A stretch of DNA of 37,074 bases from Lachnospiraceae bacterium. Its GTDB lineage: Bacteria; Bacillota; Clostridia; Lachnospirales; Lachnospiraceae. Below are positions 8,844 to 17,231 of the stretch, piece after piece. Position 1 is the stretch's first letter; each line of letters opens with the position of its first letter. The stretch covers positions 1 to 37,074 of the forward strand of contig SVDY01000022.1 in the NCBI GenBank assembly GCA_015057665.1. Direction: 5' to 3'. Made by a program: the position numbers and the translations under genes. The notes below the pieces were generated by a model that was not told the origin of the DNA, made no database searches, and saw only the letters and a list, made by a program, of their open reading frames with translations.

Positions 8844-9602
8844 CTAATTCCCTTTGCCAACAGCTTCGCTGACTTTTCCTCTGCCTCTCACCAACTGATA
8901 CTGCTGATACTCTTCTGTGTAGAATGCAAGAATTACCATCTCAATATCATTATTGCTTACAGGTCCACCGCTTTCCATAACACAGTTGAATTTGTAATAG
9001 CCAAGATAACTGGACTTAAGATCCGGAGTCTGGTCTGTCACGTGAATTCCTTTCAGGCCTTTCCGAATATCTCTATATACACTTCCTACGCCGAGAACAT
9101 GTCCAAATTCATGTTTTGCAATCTTAGTTACAAGGTTCGGCTGATTGAGAGTCCATCTTGCAAAATGAATAGACTTTGGAAGATGAGGTTTCCAGTCTAA
9201 TTCGTCCTTTGCACCAACATCCGTAAATGTCTTGCCGGAATCCAGCCAGAGATCTACCTCCCTGCTGATGACATCAAGAACTGTCTTCTCCACAGTTCTG
9301 TCCGCTGTCCATACAAGCACTGCATCATCATAGGAATCTGCTTCTTTAATGTCTACGCGCACTTCCAGTTCCTGACCGCCGAACACCTGATACCTACCGG
9401 CCCACTGGCGGAAACCGCTCAGAATATTCTGTTTCCAGGTCTGAATCTTCACTCCAATCGGAATCTGAAAAGGTACGAAAAATACTCTGGCTGATAATAA
9501 AAGAACATTCTTACCATCTATCTCAGTAAGCAGGGCATCCACCGGATACTCTGCTCCGCGTTTGTCTATCTGAATTATATTCCCATGAAAATCTCTTAAC
9601 AT
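8844..9602 (-). CDS. Zincin-like (matrixin-related) putative metalloprotease
   Basis: This 252-residue protein has no signal peptide or membrane segment, so it is predicted cytosolic. The hallmark is KHEFGHVLGVGS near residues 171-182. It matches the metzincin pattern HExxHxxGxx but has Ser where the third zinc ligand (His or Asp) is expected. Further on, FNCVMESGGPVSNNDIEMV resembles the Met-turn and the following helix of matrixins. The substrate is unknown. The start ATG (9600-9602) has GGAGGA 6 nt upstream, and a good promoter (9640-9668) makes it a single-gene unit ending at the terminator at 8730-8772. It could instead be an inactive or atypical zincin. The family is fairly sure, the activity is not. 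Confidence 0.75.
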   Translation of the reverse strand: MLRDFHGNIIQIDKRGAEYPVDALLTEIDGKNVLLLSARVFFVPFQIPIGVKIQTWKQNILSGFRQWAGRYQVFGGQELEVRVDIKEADSYDDAVLVWTADRTVEKTVLDVISREVDLWLDSGKTFTDVGAKDELDWKPHLPKSIHFARWTLNQPNLVTKIAKHEFGHVLGVGSVYRDIRKGLKGIHVTDQTPDLKSSYLGYYKFNCVMESGGPVSNNDIEMVILAFYTEEYQQYQLVRGRGKVSEAVGKGN

Positions 9603-9639
9603 ACACAGTCCTCCTCATCATACTAAACTGATTATTAAT

Positions 9640-9668
9640 ATTATACTGCTGATATGGACTATACACAA
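9640..9668 (-). promoter_or_regulatory. Sigma-A promoter of the zincin-like gene
   Basis: On the minus strand TTGTGT (9663-9668), 17-nt spacer, TATAAT (9640-9645), about 38 nt before the start codon. Confidence 0.7.
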
Positions 9669-9692
9669 GTATTTTTGTATCTTTTTGACAAA

Positions 9693-11027
9693 TCAATTAA
9701 CTTGATTCCGTTTTTCTTCCCGTTTTTTCTGCTTGCGCAGCCGGCGTTTTTCCAAAATCTTTAAAGGTTTCGGACGATTCTCTATCTCACCTTTTTCAAA
9801 TTGAACTAAAGAATGGTTTATTTCATCGATTTCTTTCAGATTAACATACTGCTCCGTATCTATCGGATAATCATGTTTGGCCAAAGAATGATCCAGTGCC
9901 ATCTTAATCAGGTAATATACTACGCCAAATGCAGGAACACCGATGATCATACCGAAGAAACCAAACAATCCGCCCCCGAGCATGATGGAGAAAATAACCC
10001 AGAATGGAGATAATCCGGTACTTTCACCAAGAATAGCCGGACCGATAATATTGCCATCTACCTGCTGAAGAATAAGAATAAAGATTGCAATATAAAGAGC
10101 CTTCATTGGGCTTACCATAAGTACGATAAAGATACATGGTACAGCTCCGATAAATGGTCCAAAAAACGGAATGACATTGGTCACACCGATAATTACACTA
10201 AGAAGCAGTGTATACGGCATATCCAAAATAGAAAGACAGATAAAGGCCAATACTCCTATAATAGCAGAATCCACAATCTTGCCTATAATAAATCCTCCAA
10301 AGATCTGGTGGCTTTTACGGATCGTATTAAGGATGAGATTGCCTTTCTCCGGTTCAAATACCGCATAGATAATCTTTTTTCCCTGACCGGAAAAGGTATC
10401 TTTACTGTACAGAGCATATACTGCAACAATAAGCCCTACAATAATATCCATCAGTGTACTCACTACTGAGATTACTCCTGATGTAATGTAGCCAAGATAT
10501 TGGCTGATGGCCATTAAAACGTCTGTAGTAAACCATTCATTTAACTTACTGCTGACTGCCCCTACAATATCTGCCGCATATTTTTCCAGTTCCGGATAAT
10601 CATGTGCCAGATCTAAAAGCCATCTGGATACTCTGCTGATATATAAAGGCATGTCCTGGATAATACCGTATATACTGGAAAGAAGCTGAGGAAGCATAAG
10701 CCATATGACCGTAACCACAATGGCAAGTCCAAAAATGAGAGCAAAAATAATAGCAATACTGCGAATCAGTTTTTTGCCTTTTAATCCCAGTTCTCCATTG
10801 TTATTAAAAAAGACGTTCATCTTCTTTTCACAAAATACCATGACCGGATTTAAAAGATAGGCAATGGCAAGTCCGATTATGATGGATTGAAGAATACCTG
10901 CAACAGTACCAAAGGCAGCTATAATGTTTTTAAATTTTAAGACTGCAAAGAAAAACAGGGTACATGCAGCAAATGTCATAAATGCCGCCATACTGATTTC
11001 TATATATTTTTTCCAATTATTTTTCAT
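9693..11027 (-). CDS. AI-2E family (PerM/TqsA-type) membrane transporter
   Basis: A 444-residue integral membrane protein. Hydrophobic segments near the N-terminus (two), around 100-125, and a cluster from ~190 to ~370 give roughly eight spans. The family patterns [10 protein letters not shown] and [16 protein letters not shown], then [27 protein letters not shown], are clear. Members export autoinducer-2 or act as cation antiporters, and the substrate here cannot be told. A charged tail of ~50 residues follows the last span. Its start overlaps the end of icd by 11 nt, so it is probably translated from the icd transcript. Confidence 0.92.
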   Translation of the reverse strand: MKNNWKKYIEISMAAFMTFAACTLFFFAVLKFKNIIAAFGTVAGILQSIIIGLAIAYLLNPVMVFCEKKMNVFFNNNGELGLKGKKLIRSIAIIFALIFGLAIVVTVIWLMLPQLLSSIYGIIQDMPLYISRVSRWLLDLAHDYPELEKYAADIVGAVSSKLNEWFTTDVLMAISQYLGYITSGVISVVSTLMDIIVGLIVAVYALYSKDTFSGQGKKIIYAVFEPEKGNLILNTIRKSHQIFGGFIIGKIVDSAIIGVLAFICLSILDMPYTLLLSVIIGVTNVIPFFGPFIGAVPCIFIVLMVSPMKALYIAIFILILQQVDGNIIGPAILGESTGLSPFWVIFSIMLGGGLFGFFGMIIGVPAFGVVYYLIKMALDHSLAKHDYPIDTEQYVNLKEIDEINHSLVQFEKGEIENRPKPLKILEKRRLRKQKKREEKRNQVN

Positions 11028-12231
11028 AACTCTTTTCTAAAGTCACTCTGATTTCTTTAATAAAATTTTCACTGTTTAAAATAGTTACTTCCGGAAGAGT
11101 GGTAATAAGAGCAAGGTCTTTTGTCATCTTTCCGGATTCAATTGTATCGATGGTTGCTTTTTCCAGCTTGTTAGCAAAGCAGACAAGTTCAGAAATGCCA
11201 TCCAGTTCACCACGTTTTCTTAATGCTCCTGTCCACGCAAAAATAGTGGCAACGGAGTTGGTAGATGTCTCTTCACCTGCAAGATGTTTATAATAATGTC
11301 TCTGCACCGTACCATGAGCCGCTTCATATTCGTAATTGCCATCCGGAGAAACCAGTACAGAAGTCATCATGGCAAGAGAACCAAAAGCTGTGGCTACCAT
11401 ATCACTCATCACATCACCGTCATAATTCTTACATGCCCATATATAACCGCCTTCTGAACGGATCACACGCGCAACAGCATCATCAATTAAAGTATAGAAA
11501 TATTCAATGCCTGCTTCCTTAAATCTGGCGTCATATTCAGCATCATAAATATCCTGGAAAATGTCTTTAAATGTATGGTCATATTTTTTGGAAATAGTAT
11601 CCTTTGTTGAGAACCATAAATCCTGTTTTGTATCAAGAGCATAATTAAAACAGCTTCTTGCAAAACTTTCGATGGATTTGCTCACGTTGTGCATACCCTG
11701 AATGATTCCTGCTCCATCAAAATCATGAATCAGTTCTCTGGTTTCTGTTCCATCCTCTGCTGTGAAAACCAACTCTGCTTTCCCCGCTCCCGGAATCTTC
11801 ATCTCTGTTCCTTTGTATACATCTCCGTAAGCATGTCTGGCGATGGTAATCGGCTTCTTCCATGTACGCACTGTTGGGTCAACACCTTTTACAATGATCG
11901 GTGCGCGGAAAACAGTTCCATCAAGAATTGCACGAATTGTACCGTTAGGGCTTTTCCACATTTCTTTTAAATTATATTCCGTCATGCGGGCTGCATTTGG
12001 AGTGATAGTCGCACATTTTACTGCAACACCATATTTTTTTGTAGCAAGAGCAGAATCCACGGTTACCTTATCATCTGTCTCATTACGGTATTCCAGTCCA
12101 AGATCATAATACTCTGTCTTAAGATCAATAAAAGGATATAAAAGTTCATCCTTTATCATCTTCCAGAGAATTCTTGTCATTTCGTCGCCGTCCATCTCTA
12201 CCAATGGAGTAGTCATTTTAATTTTGTCCAT
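11017..12231 (-). CDS. icd: Isocitrate dehydrogenase (NADP+), eukaryote-like type
   Basis: Converts isocitrate to 2-oxoglutarate, in fermenters chiefly to feed glutamate synthesis. The 404 residues start [21 protein letters not shown]. The family motifs [46 protein letters not shown] and [13 protein letters not shown] mark the type II (mitochondrial-like) enzyme, not the E. coli type. GGAGGA lies before the ATG. It has a promoter at 12306-12334, and the membrane transporter gene overlaps its 3' end. No other TCA-cycle gene is nearby. Confidence 0.97.
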   Translation of the reverse strand: MDKIKMTTPLVEMDGDEMTRILWKMIKDELLYPFIDLKTEYYDLGLEYRNETDDKVTVDSALATKKYGVAVKCATITPNAARMTEYNLKEMWKSPNGTIRAILDGTVFRAPIIVKGVDPTVRTWKKPITIARHAYGDVYKGTEMKIPGAGKAELVFTAEDGTETRELIHDFDGAGIIQGMHNVSKSIESFARSCFNYALDTKQDLWFSTKDTISKKYDHTFKDIFQDIYDAEYDARFKEAGIEYFYTLIDDAVARVIRSEGGYIWACKNYDGDVMSDMVATAFGSLAMMTSVLVSPDGNYEYEAAHGTVQRHYYKHLAGEETSTNSVATIFAWTGALRKRGELDGISELVCFANKLEKATIDTIESGKMTKDLALITTLPEVTILNSENFIKEIRVTLEKSYEK

Positions 12232-12305
12232 CTTATGTCCTCCTAATACCCGTAAATATTATGTCTTATTTTATTCTGTCTGTAATTGTGTCAATGACGT
12301 TTCTT

Positions 12306-12334
12306 ATTATACATTAACGCATTAAATTATACAA
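12306..12334 (-). promoter_or_regulatory. Promoter of icd
   Basis: On the minus strand TTGTAT (12329-12334), 17-nt spacer, TATAAT (12306-12311). A second -35-like TTGACA lies downstream, near 12288-12293, without a convincing -10. Confidence 0.6.
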
Positions 12335-12360
12335 CTAAATCTTCTCATCTTCCCTTAAAT

Positions 12361-12933
12361 TTAATCGAGGTTTAAAGACAGCTGAATCTCGGCTTCCGCT
12401 TCCTGTTTAAAATCGTCCATCTTTTCCTCAGAAAGCTTTGGAAGATCTACGATAGATTCAACTCCAAAACAGCGGAGGAATTCTTCCGTTGTTCCAAACA
12501 GAATGGGTCTTCCAATGGCATCCAGCCTTCCTGTTTCACATACAAGGGAATATTCGATCAGCTTGTTAATGGCGTGGTCACACTTGACTCCACGGATCTT
12601 TTCAATTTCCTGTCTTGTTATAGGCTGCTTATAGGCAATAATAGAGAGGGTTTCCAGCATTACCTGAGAAAGATTGTATTTTCTTGGCCGTGACATGTAA
12701 CGGATCAGGCTGTCATAATATTCCTCTTTGCTGCATAACTGATAAGAATCTTCCAGTTTACGGATTCGGATGCCCCGTTCTTCTGCCTCATAGGAAATCA
12801 TCATATCCTCAATGATTTTTTTTATTGTCTCTTTATCATGTTCCAGAACATTGCAGAGTTCACTTAACTCTAAAGATTTGCCCGCAGAGAACAAAAGTGC
12901 CTCGATTGTTCCTTTTAATCTGTTAATTTCCAT
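12361..12933 (-). CDS. scpB: Segregation and condensation protein B
   Basis: Kleisin-interacting winged-helix protein that with ScpA and SMC forms the bacterial condensin. About 190 residues starting MEINRLKGTIEALLFSAGKSL. Typical patterns are LSQVMLETLSIIAYKQPITRQEIEKIRGV and GRPILFGTTEEFLRCFGV. The open frame extends 18 codons upstream into scpA, but an AAAGGA site sits just before the ATG at 12931-12933, leaving a 13-nt gap after scpA. Gene order dacF, phosphoesterase, scpA, scpB suggests one operon. Confidence 0.95.
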   Translation of the reverse strand: MEINRLKGTIEALLFSAGKSLELSELCNVLEHDKETIKKIIEDMMISYEAEERGIRIRKLEDSYQLCSKEEYYDSLIRYMSRPRKYNLSQVMLETLSIIAYKQPITRQEIEKIRGVKCDHAINKLIEYSLVCETGRLDAIGRPILFGTTEEFLRCFGVESIVDLPKLSEEKMDDFKQEAEAEIQLSLNLD

Positions 12934-12946
12934 ATTATCTATCCTT

Positions 12947-13696
12947 TTATTCTTCTTTGGAATCAATCCAAATATCTCCATGGACATCTTCCTGTTTTAC
13001 TTCAATGACTCCCATCTTCATTAATTCCAATACTGCAAGAAATGTTACAACCAATTGGGTTTTTGTCGGCTGTATCTCAAGCAGTGTGCGGAAATTTATA
13101 TTTTTCAATCCCAAGAGCTGTTTTCTGATGGAAGTTATCTTTTCTTCTACCCTGACTTCTTCTTTTTTGATTTTTCCAAAAGTGCTGCGGACAGGATCCA
13201 CTTTATCCTGCCTTTTTTTCATTACATCATGAAAGATTTCATTCAGCCTGCGCAATGTCAGATCACCGATGACCTCTTCCGGCTCTGCTTTTTCTTCATA
13301 CTCAAGAACTTCTTTTGGCATCTGTGCATTTCCATAAAAAACATGTTCTGCTGATACTCTCATTTTAGAAAGTTCCCCTGCTGCATATTTATAAACCTTA
13401 TATTCCAGCAAACGACGTACAAGTTCTTCTCTTGGGTCTTCTTCCTCTTCTTTCTCCTCTTTCGGTAAAAGCATGCGGGATTTGATCTCGATTAATGTTG
13501 CAGCCATAATAAGAAATTCACTGACAACATCCAGGTTCTCCTCTTCCATCTGTTCCACATATGCTACATACTGATCTGTAATCTCTACAATAGGAATATC
13601 ATATATATTTAATTTGTTCTTTTCAATCAAATGCAGAAGAAGATCCAACGGTCCTTCAAACACCTGAATTTTTACCGGAATACTTATATTATTCAT
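12947..13696 (-). CDS. scpA: Segregation and condensation protein A
   Basis: Kleisin subunit of the SMC-ScpAB condensin. About 249 residues. The N-terminal signature VFEGPLDLLLHLIEKNKLNIYDIPI is complete, an acidic KEEKEEEEDPREEL linker follows, and the C-terminal winged helix has VVTFLAVLELMKMGVIEVKQ. The ATG at 13694-13696 overlaps the stop of the phosphoesterase gene by 8 nt. A GTG six codons earlier would also fit the frame. scpB follows 13 nt downstream. Confidence 0.95.
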   Translation of the reverse strand: MNNISIPVKIQVFEGPLDLLLHLIEKNKLNIYDIPIVEITDQYVAYVEQMEEENLDVVSEFLIMAATLIEIKSRMLLPKEEKEEEEDPREELVRRLLEYKVYKYAAGELSKMRVSAEHVFYGNAQMPKEVLEYEEKAEPEEVIGDLTLRRLNEIFHDVMKKRQDKVDPVRSTFGKIKKEEVRVEEKITSIRKQLLGLKNINFRTLLEIQPTKTQLVVTFLAVLELMKMGVIEVKQEDVHGDIWIDSKEE

Positions 13697-14588
13697 ATTC
13701 TGTCTCTTTCTCACATTTCAAAGTAATCACATCTATCTTTGGCGGGTTAAATAATCGAATTTTTATGGAGTGAGTTCCAAGCCCTACGCTGACAATCATT
13801 CTTTTATCTTTTTTTTCAAACATTCCCCCATCGTATTCAGGGAAAAGATGATAAGAAGGATCAATAACACCTCCAAGAAAAGGAAGTCTCATAATGCCTC
13901 CATGCACGTGGCCGCTTAAGGTAAGGTCTGCGCCCCAGTCTGCATAAGATTCAAAATAAGCAGGATTGTGGGCAAGCAGAATATGAAAACTGTCATTTTT
14001 GCACCTGCCTGTCAATTCTTCCATGTGTGAAACATCAAGAAATCTGGTTGCCAGCTTTTTATAATAATACCGGGAAAGATCAATTTCGGACAGATAAATA
14101 TGCTCTTCTCCGTTTTCGATCCTTATGGTCTCGTTACACAAATGTTTCACACCAGCTTTAGTTATCGCATCTATATATTGGGCATAAACAATTCCTGTTT
14201 CCGGATCATCCTGTGCATTCCAGAGAAGCCTTGCTTCGTGATTGCCATTTCCACAGTAAACGGGATAGAACTGTGAAATCTTTCTTAAAAGAGAAACTGC
14301 CCGATTGTATTCCTTTCCCTTTTTGGAAACAAGCATATCGCCGCCCACAAACACATAGTCCGGTTCCGACTGCATGAGCAATTCCATAATTTTCTCATTT
14401 TCCTTTCCGATCTCATTGTTGTGAAGATCGCTGAGAAATGCAATCTTTTTATTATGAAAACTTCCCGGAATCTTATGTGACCGCACCACATGATCCACCA
14501 GGGAAAGCTGTGTATGACTCCGCTTATTTTCTATCAGAAACCAGATGATACCTAAACATAACAATGCTCTTATCCATCCTGTTATCAT
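13689..14588 (-). CDS. Membrane-anchored metallophosphoesterase (YkuE-like)
   Basis: The calcineurin-like phosphoesterase fold is shown by FLSDLHNNEIG, VFVGGDMLV, GNGNHE, LLAHNPAYF and LSGHVHGG, which supply the Asp, His and Asn ligands of a two-metal site. A single hydrophobic stretch at residues ~3-20 (WIRALLCLGIIWFLI) suggests membrane anchoring. B. subtilis YkuE and related proteins act on phospho-lipid or nucleotide substrates; the substrate here is unknown. It is 299 residues long. AAAGGAGAG precedes the ATG. It lies between dacF (53 nt) and scpA (8-nt overlap) in the same operon. Confidence 0.9.
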   Translation of the reverse strand: MITGWIRALLCLGIIWFLIENKRSHTQLSLVDHVVRSHKIPGSFHNKKIAFLSDLHNNEIGKENEKIMELLMQSEPDYVFVGGDMLVSKKGKEYNRAVSLLRKISQFYPVYCGNGNHEARLLWNAQDDPETGIVYAQYIDAITKAGVKHLCNETIRIENGEEHIYLSEIDLSRYYYKKLATRFLDVSHMEELTGRCKNDSFHILLAHNPAYFESYADWGADLTLSGHVHGGIMRLPFLGGVIDPSYHLFPEYDGGMFEKKDKRMIVSVGLGTHSIKIRLFNPPKIDVITLKCEKETEYE

Positions 14589-14641
14589 GATCTGCTCTCC
14601 TTTTCCTAATTAGTCACTGTGAATTTTACCTTACACCTCAA

Positions 14642-15817
14642 TCAAGTGTCAAGCCTCACCTGGTTCCACAAGGATTTTAATGAGAAAATGTAGGTCTTTT
14701 CTTTTACTTCTTCTGATGAATAAATGGGAATGGTTCCGATAACCTCCCCGTCTAAAAGATAATCTATCTCGCCAATCACTTCATCTTTTTTTATTGGTGC
14801 ATAAATTTCCTGAAGAATCTTTACATTTTTAGTAATCTGTTTTCCTTCTTCATTTTTTAATAAGGTATAATGAAATTTCTCCCCGCTGTGAATTGAAACG
14901 GACTCTCTCTCGCCTCCGCTGATTTCCACAACATTCCAGGATTCCAGAGGATCTTCATCCTCATAGACAATTACATTGGCAAATCCATAATCCAGCATCT
15001 TTCTAACATCTTCTGATCTCTGCTTTGAATCTGGGCAACCCATGACAACTGCAATAAGTGAAATATCTTTCCGTGTAGCGGTGGCTGAAAGGCAGAATTT
15101 TGCCTTGCTTGTGGATCCTGTTTTCAGTCCGTTACATCCCTGGTATGTTTTTATCAGCTTATTGGTATTAGAAAGCCCGAAAGAAGATTCTCCTTTTGAT
15201 GTCTTATGCACAAATTCATCCATCCATATGCTGCTGTACTGAAAAATATCCGGATACTTTTCAGTCAGCTCTCTCGACATAATACCGATATCCCTTGCCG
15301 TAGACAGGTGTCCCTGTGCATCAAGACCACAGCAGTTGACAAAATGTGTGTTTTTCATACCTAATGCTTTCGCTTTTTCATTCATTCGATCTACAAAAGC
15401 CTCTTCACTGCCGCTTATATATTCTGCCATAGCCACACATCCGTCGTTGGCAGAAGATACGGCAATGCATTTAATCAGGGTTTCCACAGTCTGTATCTCT
15501 CCTTCTTCCAAAAACACCTGGGAACCTCCCATGGATGCCGCATGGTTACTGACTGTAACCTGATCTAAAAGGCTGATTTTCCCGTCTGACAAATCTTCAA
15601 AAATCAGCAAAAGAGTCATAATCTTAGTAACACTTGCCGGCGATTTGGGCACATCTGCTTCTTTTTCGAAAATGACTTTTCCCGTTGAAGACTCAATCAA
15701 CAATGCACTTTCAGCCGAAATTTCTCCGAACGGTTCTCCACCTGCTGTCTCCCCATGAACCGGTACCGCAAAAAACAAAGATAGAAAAATCATTAGTACT
15801 ACACATCTTCTTTTCAT
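14642..15817 (-). CDS. dacF: D-alanyl-D-alanine carboxypeptidase (PBP5/DacF family)
   Basis: A penicillin-binding protein that trims the terminal D-Ala of peptidoglycan stem peptides outside the membrane. A signal peptide (MKRRCVVLMIFLSLFFAVPVHG) is clear. The three catalytic boxes are present: S62-V-T-K65, S122-A-N124 and K232-T-G234. The C-terminal domain continues to 391 residues, ending in a short amphipathic stretch likely to bind the membrane. The symbol follows the firmicute dacF neighbourhood near scpAB and is less certain than the family. It is divergent from the dehydrogenase gene at 15949. Confidence 0.93.
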   Translation of the reverse strand: MKRRCVVLMIFLSLFFAVPVHGETAGGEPFGEISAESALLIESSTGKVIFEKEADVPKSPASVTKIMTLLLIFEDLSDGKISLLDQVTVSNHAASMGGSQVFLEEGEIQTVETLIKCIAVSSANDGCVAMAEYISGSEEAFVDRMNEKAKALGMKNTHFVNCCGLDAQGHLSTARDIGIMSRELTEKYPDIFQYSSIWMDEFVHKTSKGESSFGLSNTNKLIKTYQGCNGLKTGSTSKAKFCLSATATRKDISLIAVVMGCPDSKQRSEDVRKMLDYGFANVIVYEDEDPLESWNVVEISGGERESVSIHSGEKFHYTLLKNEEGKQITKNVKILQEIYAPIKKDEVIGEIDYLLDGEVIGTIPIYSSEEVKEKTYIFSLKSLWNQVRLDT

Positions 15818-15882
15818 GTTTTATTCCATCCAATCTTTTAGTTCAATCTATTCTTTTTTCCCTTGTCTCATGCACAATTTTC

Positions 15883-15911
15883 TTGCCCTCCTTTCCTCCA
15901 TTTAATATAAT
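15883..15911 (+). promoter_or_regulatory. Sigma-A promoter of the dehydrogenase/McrB-like unit
   Basis: TTGCCC (15883-15888), 17-nt spacer, TATAAT (15906-15911), 37 nt before the chosen start codon. No promoter or terminator is visible between the two genes it serves. Confidence 0.75.
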
Positions 15912-15948
15912 AAAACTATGAAATTTCGAATAGGAAAGGGTGAATCAT

Positions 15949-17205
15949 ATGAAGACAAAAGCAGTTCGCATTTACGGTGTTCATGATTTAAGACTGGAAG
16001 AATTTGAACTTCCTGCTATGGGCGAGGACGAAATTCAGGCCCGCATTATTACAGACAGTTTATGTATGTCTACATACAAAGTACAGAATCAGGGGGCCAA
16101 GCACAAGAAGTTACCGGACGATCTTGCTGACAATCCGGTCATTATGGGACACGAATTCTGTGGTGTCATTGAAGCGGTTGGTTCCAAATGGCAGCATCTT
16201 TATAAACCGGGTGACAAGTTTGTTGCTCAGCCAAACTTAGGCCGTGCCGATACTTTTTCTCTCGGCTATTCTTTTCCTTATGTTGGCGGTGAAGCAACAA
16301 AAGTCATTATTATGAACGAAGCAATTGAGAAGGGATGCCTCCTTCCTTACAAGGGAGAAAGCTTTTTTGAAGGTGCTCTGGTAGAACCTCTTTCCTGTAT
16401 CATTGCAGGTTTCAAAGCAAACTTCCACTTAAGAGACCGTAACGATTATGATCATACCATGGGCATTCGTGAGGGAGGCGCTATGGCTATCCTTGGCGGA
16501 ACAGGCCCTATGGGAAGTCTTGCCATTGATTATGCAATTCACTGTGACAGAAGACCTTCTCTTTTGGTTGTAACCGGAAGTACACCGTCTAAACTGGAAC
16601 GAAGCAAAATGCTCTATACAGTAGAAGAAGCAGCAAAGAACGGCGTGGAACTTCATTATGTTCTTACGCCAAAGGGAAGTAACTTTGTAGATGAAGTGAA
16701 AGCGCTCTCTCCAAATGGAAAAGGCTTCGATGATATTTTCCTTATGGTGGCACAGGAGGATGTTGTTACTCAGGCTGAGATGCTCCTTGCAAATGACGGT
16801 TGTTTTAATTTCTTTGCAGGACCTGCTGATTCCAAATTCTCTGCCAAGATTAATTTTTATAACATCCACTACAATGCTGCTCATTATGTAGGTACAAGCG
16901 GAAGCAATACTCAGGATATGAAAGATGCCATTGCATGTATCGAAAAGAAAGTAGTGAATCTTGCCAAGATTGCAACCCACATTATGGGGCTTAATGACGT
17001 TTGTGATTCCATTATGAAACTTCCGGAACTTCCAGGCGGCAAAAAAATCGTCTACTCTCAGAAGAATTTCCCTATTACAGACGTTGCAGAACTTAATTCC
17101 GATGATACATTCCAGAATACTTTAAAAGAAATCATCGCCCGCCACGATGGTTTATGGAATGCAGAAGCAGAAGAATATTTCCTGACAAACTGTGCTGACA
17201 TTTAA
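15949..17205 (+). CDS. Zinc-binding medium-chain dehydrogenase, SorE-like (sugar-phosphate reductase type)
   Basis: A 418-residue MDR-superfamily oxidoreductase. The catalytic zinc site is seen in DSLCMSTYK and IMGHEFCGVIEAVG. The Rossmann nucleotide loop is ILGGTGPMGSLAIDYA near residue 190. The four-cysteine structural zinc loop of classical alcohol dehydrogenases is missing, as in the L-sorbose-1-phosphate reductase (SorE) group, whose overall length and N-terminus it resembles. The substrate is probably a sugar or polyol phosphate, but this is inference. The ATG at 15949 lies 8 nt after GGAAAGGG; a GTG three codons earlier is less likely. Only 26 nt separate it from the McrB-like gene, so the two are co-transcribed. 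No sugar transporter or kinase gene is nearby. Confidence 0.88.
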   Translation: MKTKAVRIYGVHDLRLEEFELPAMGEDEIQARIITDSLCMSTYKVQNQGAKHKKLPDDLADNPVIMGHEFCGVIEAVGSKWQHLYKPGDKFVAQPNLGRADTFSLGYSFPYVGGEATKVIIMNEAIEKGCLLPYKGESFFEGALVEPLSCIIAGFKANFHLRDRNDYDHTMGIREGGAMAILGGTGPMGSLAIDYAIHCDRRPSLLVVTGSTPSKLERSKMLYTVEEAAKNGVELHYVLTPKGSNFVDEVKALSPNGKGFDDIFLMVAQEDVVTQAEMLLANDGCFNFFAGPADSKFSAKINFYNIHYNAAHYVGTSGSNTQDMKDAIACIEKKVVNLAKIATHIMGLNDVCDSIMKLPELPGGKKIVYSQKNFPITDVAELNSDDTFQNTLKEIIARHDGLWNAEAEEYFLTNCADI

Positions 17206-17231
17206 TTTTTGACAGAAAGGAGCATGGAATC

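Noticed and set aside
8583..8872. Short open frames on both strands over the his/zincin intergenic region
   Set aside because: They run through terminators and palindromes, lack ribosome sites and have no recognisable protein pattern.
16429..16980. 183-codon minus-strand frame inside the dehydrogenase gene
   Set aside because: It is antisense to a clearly conserved gene, has no ribosome site and a cysteine/histidine-rich composition typical of shadows.
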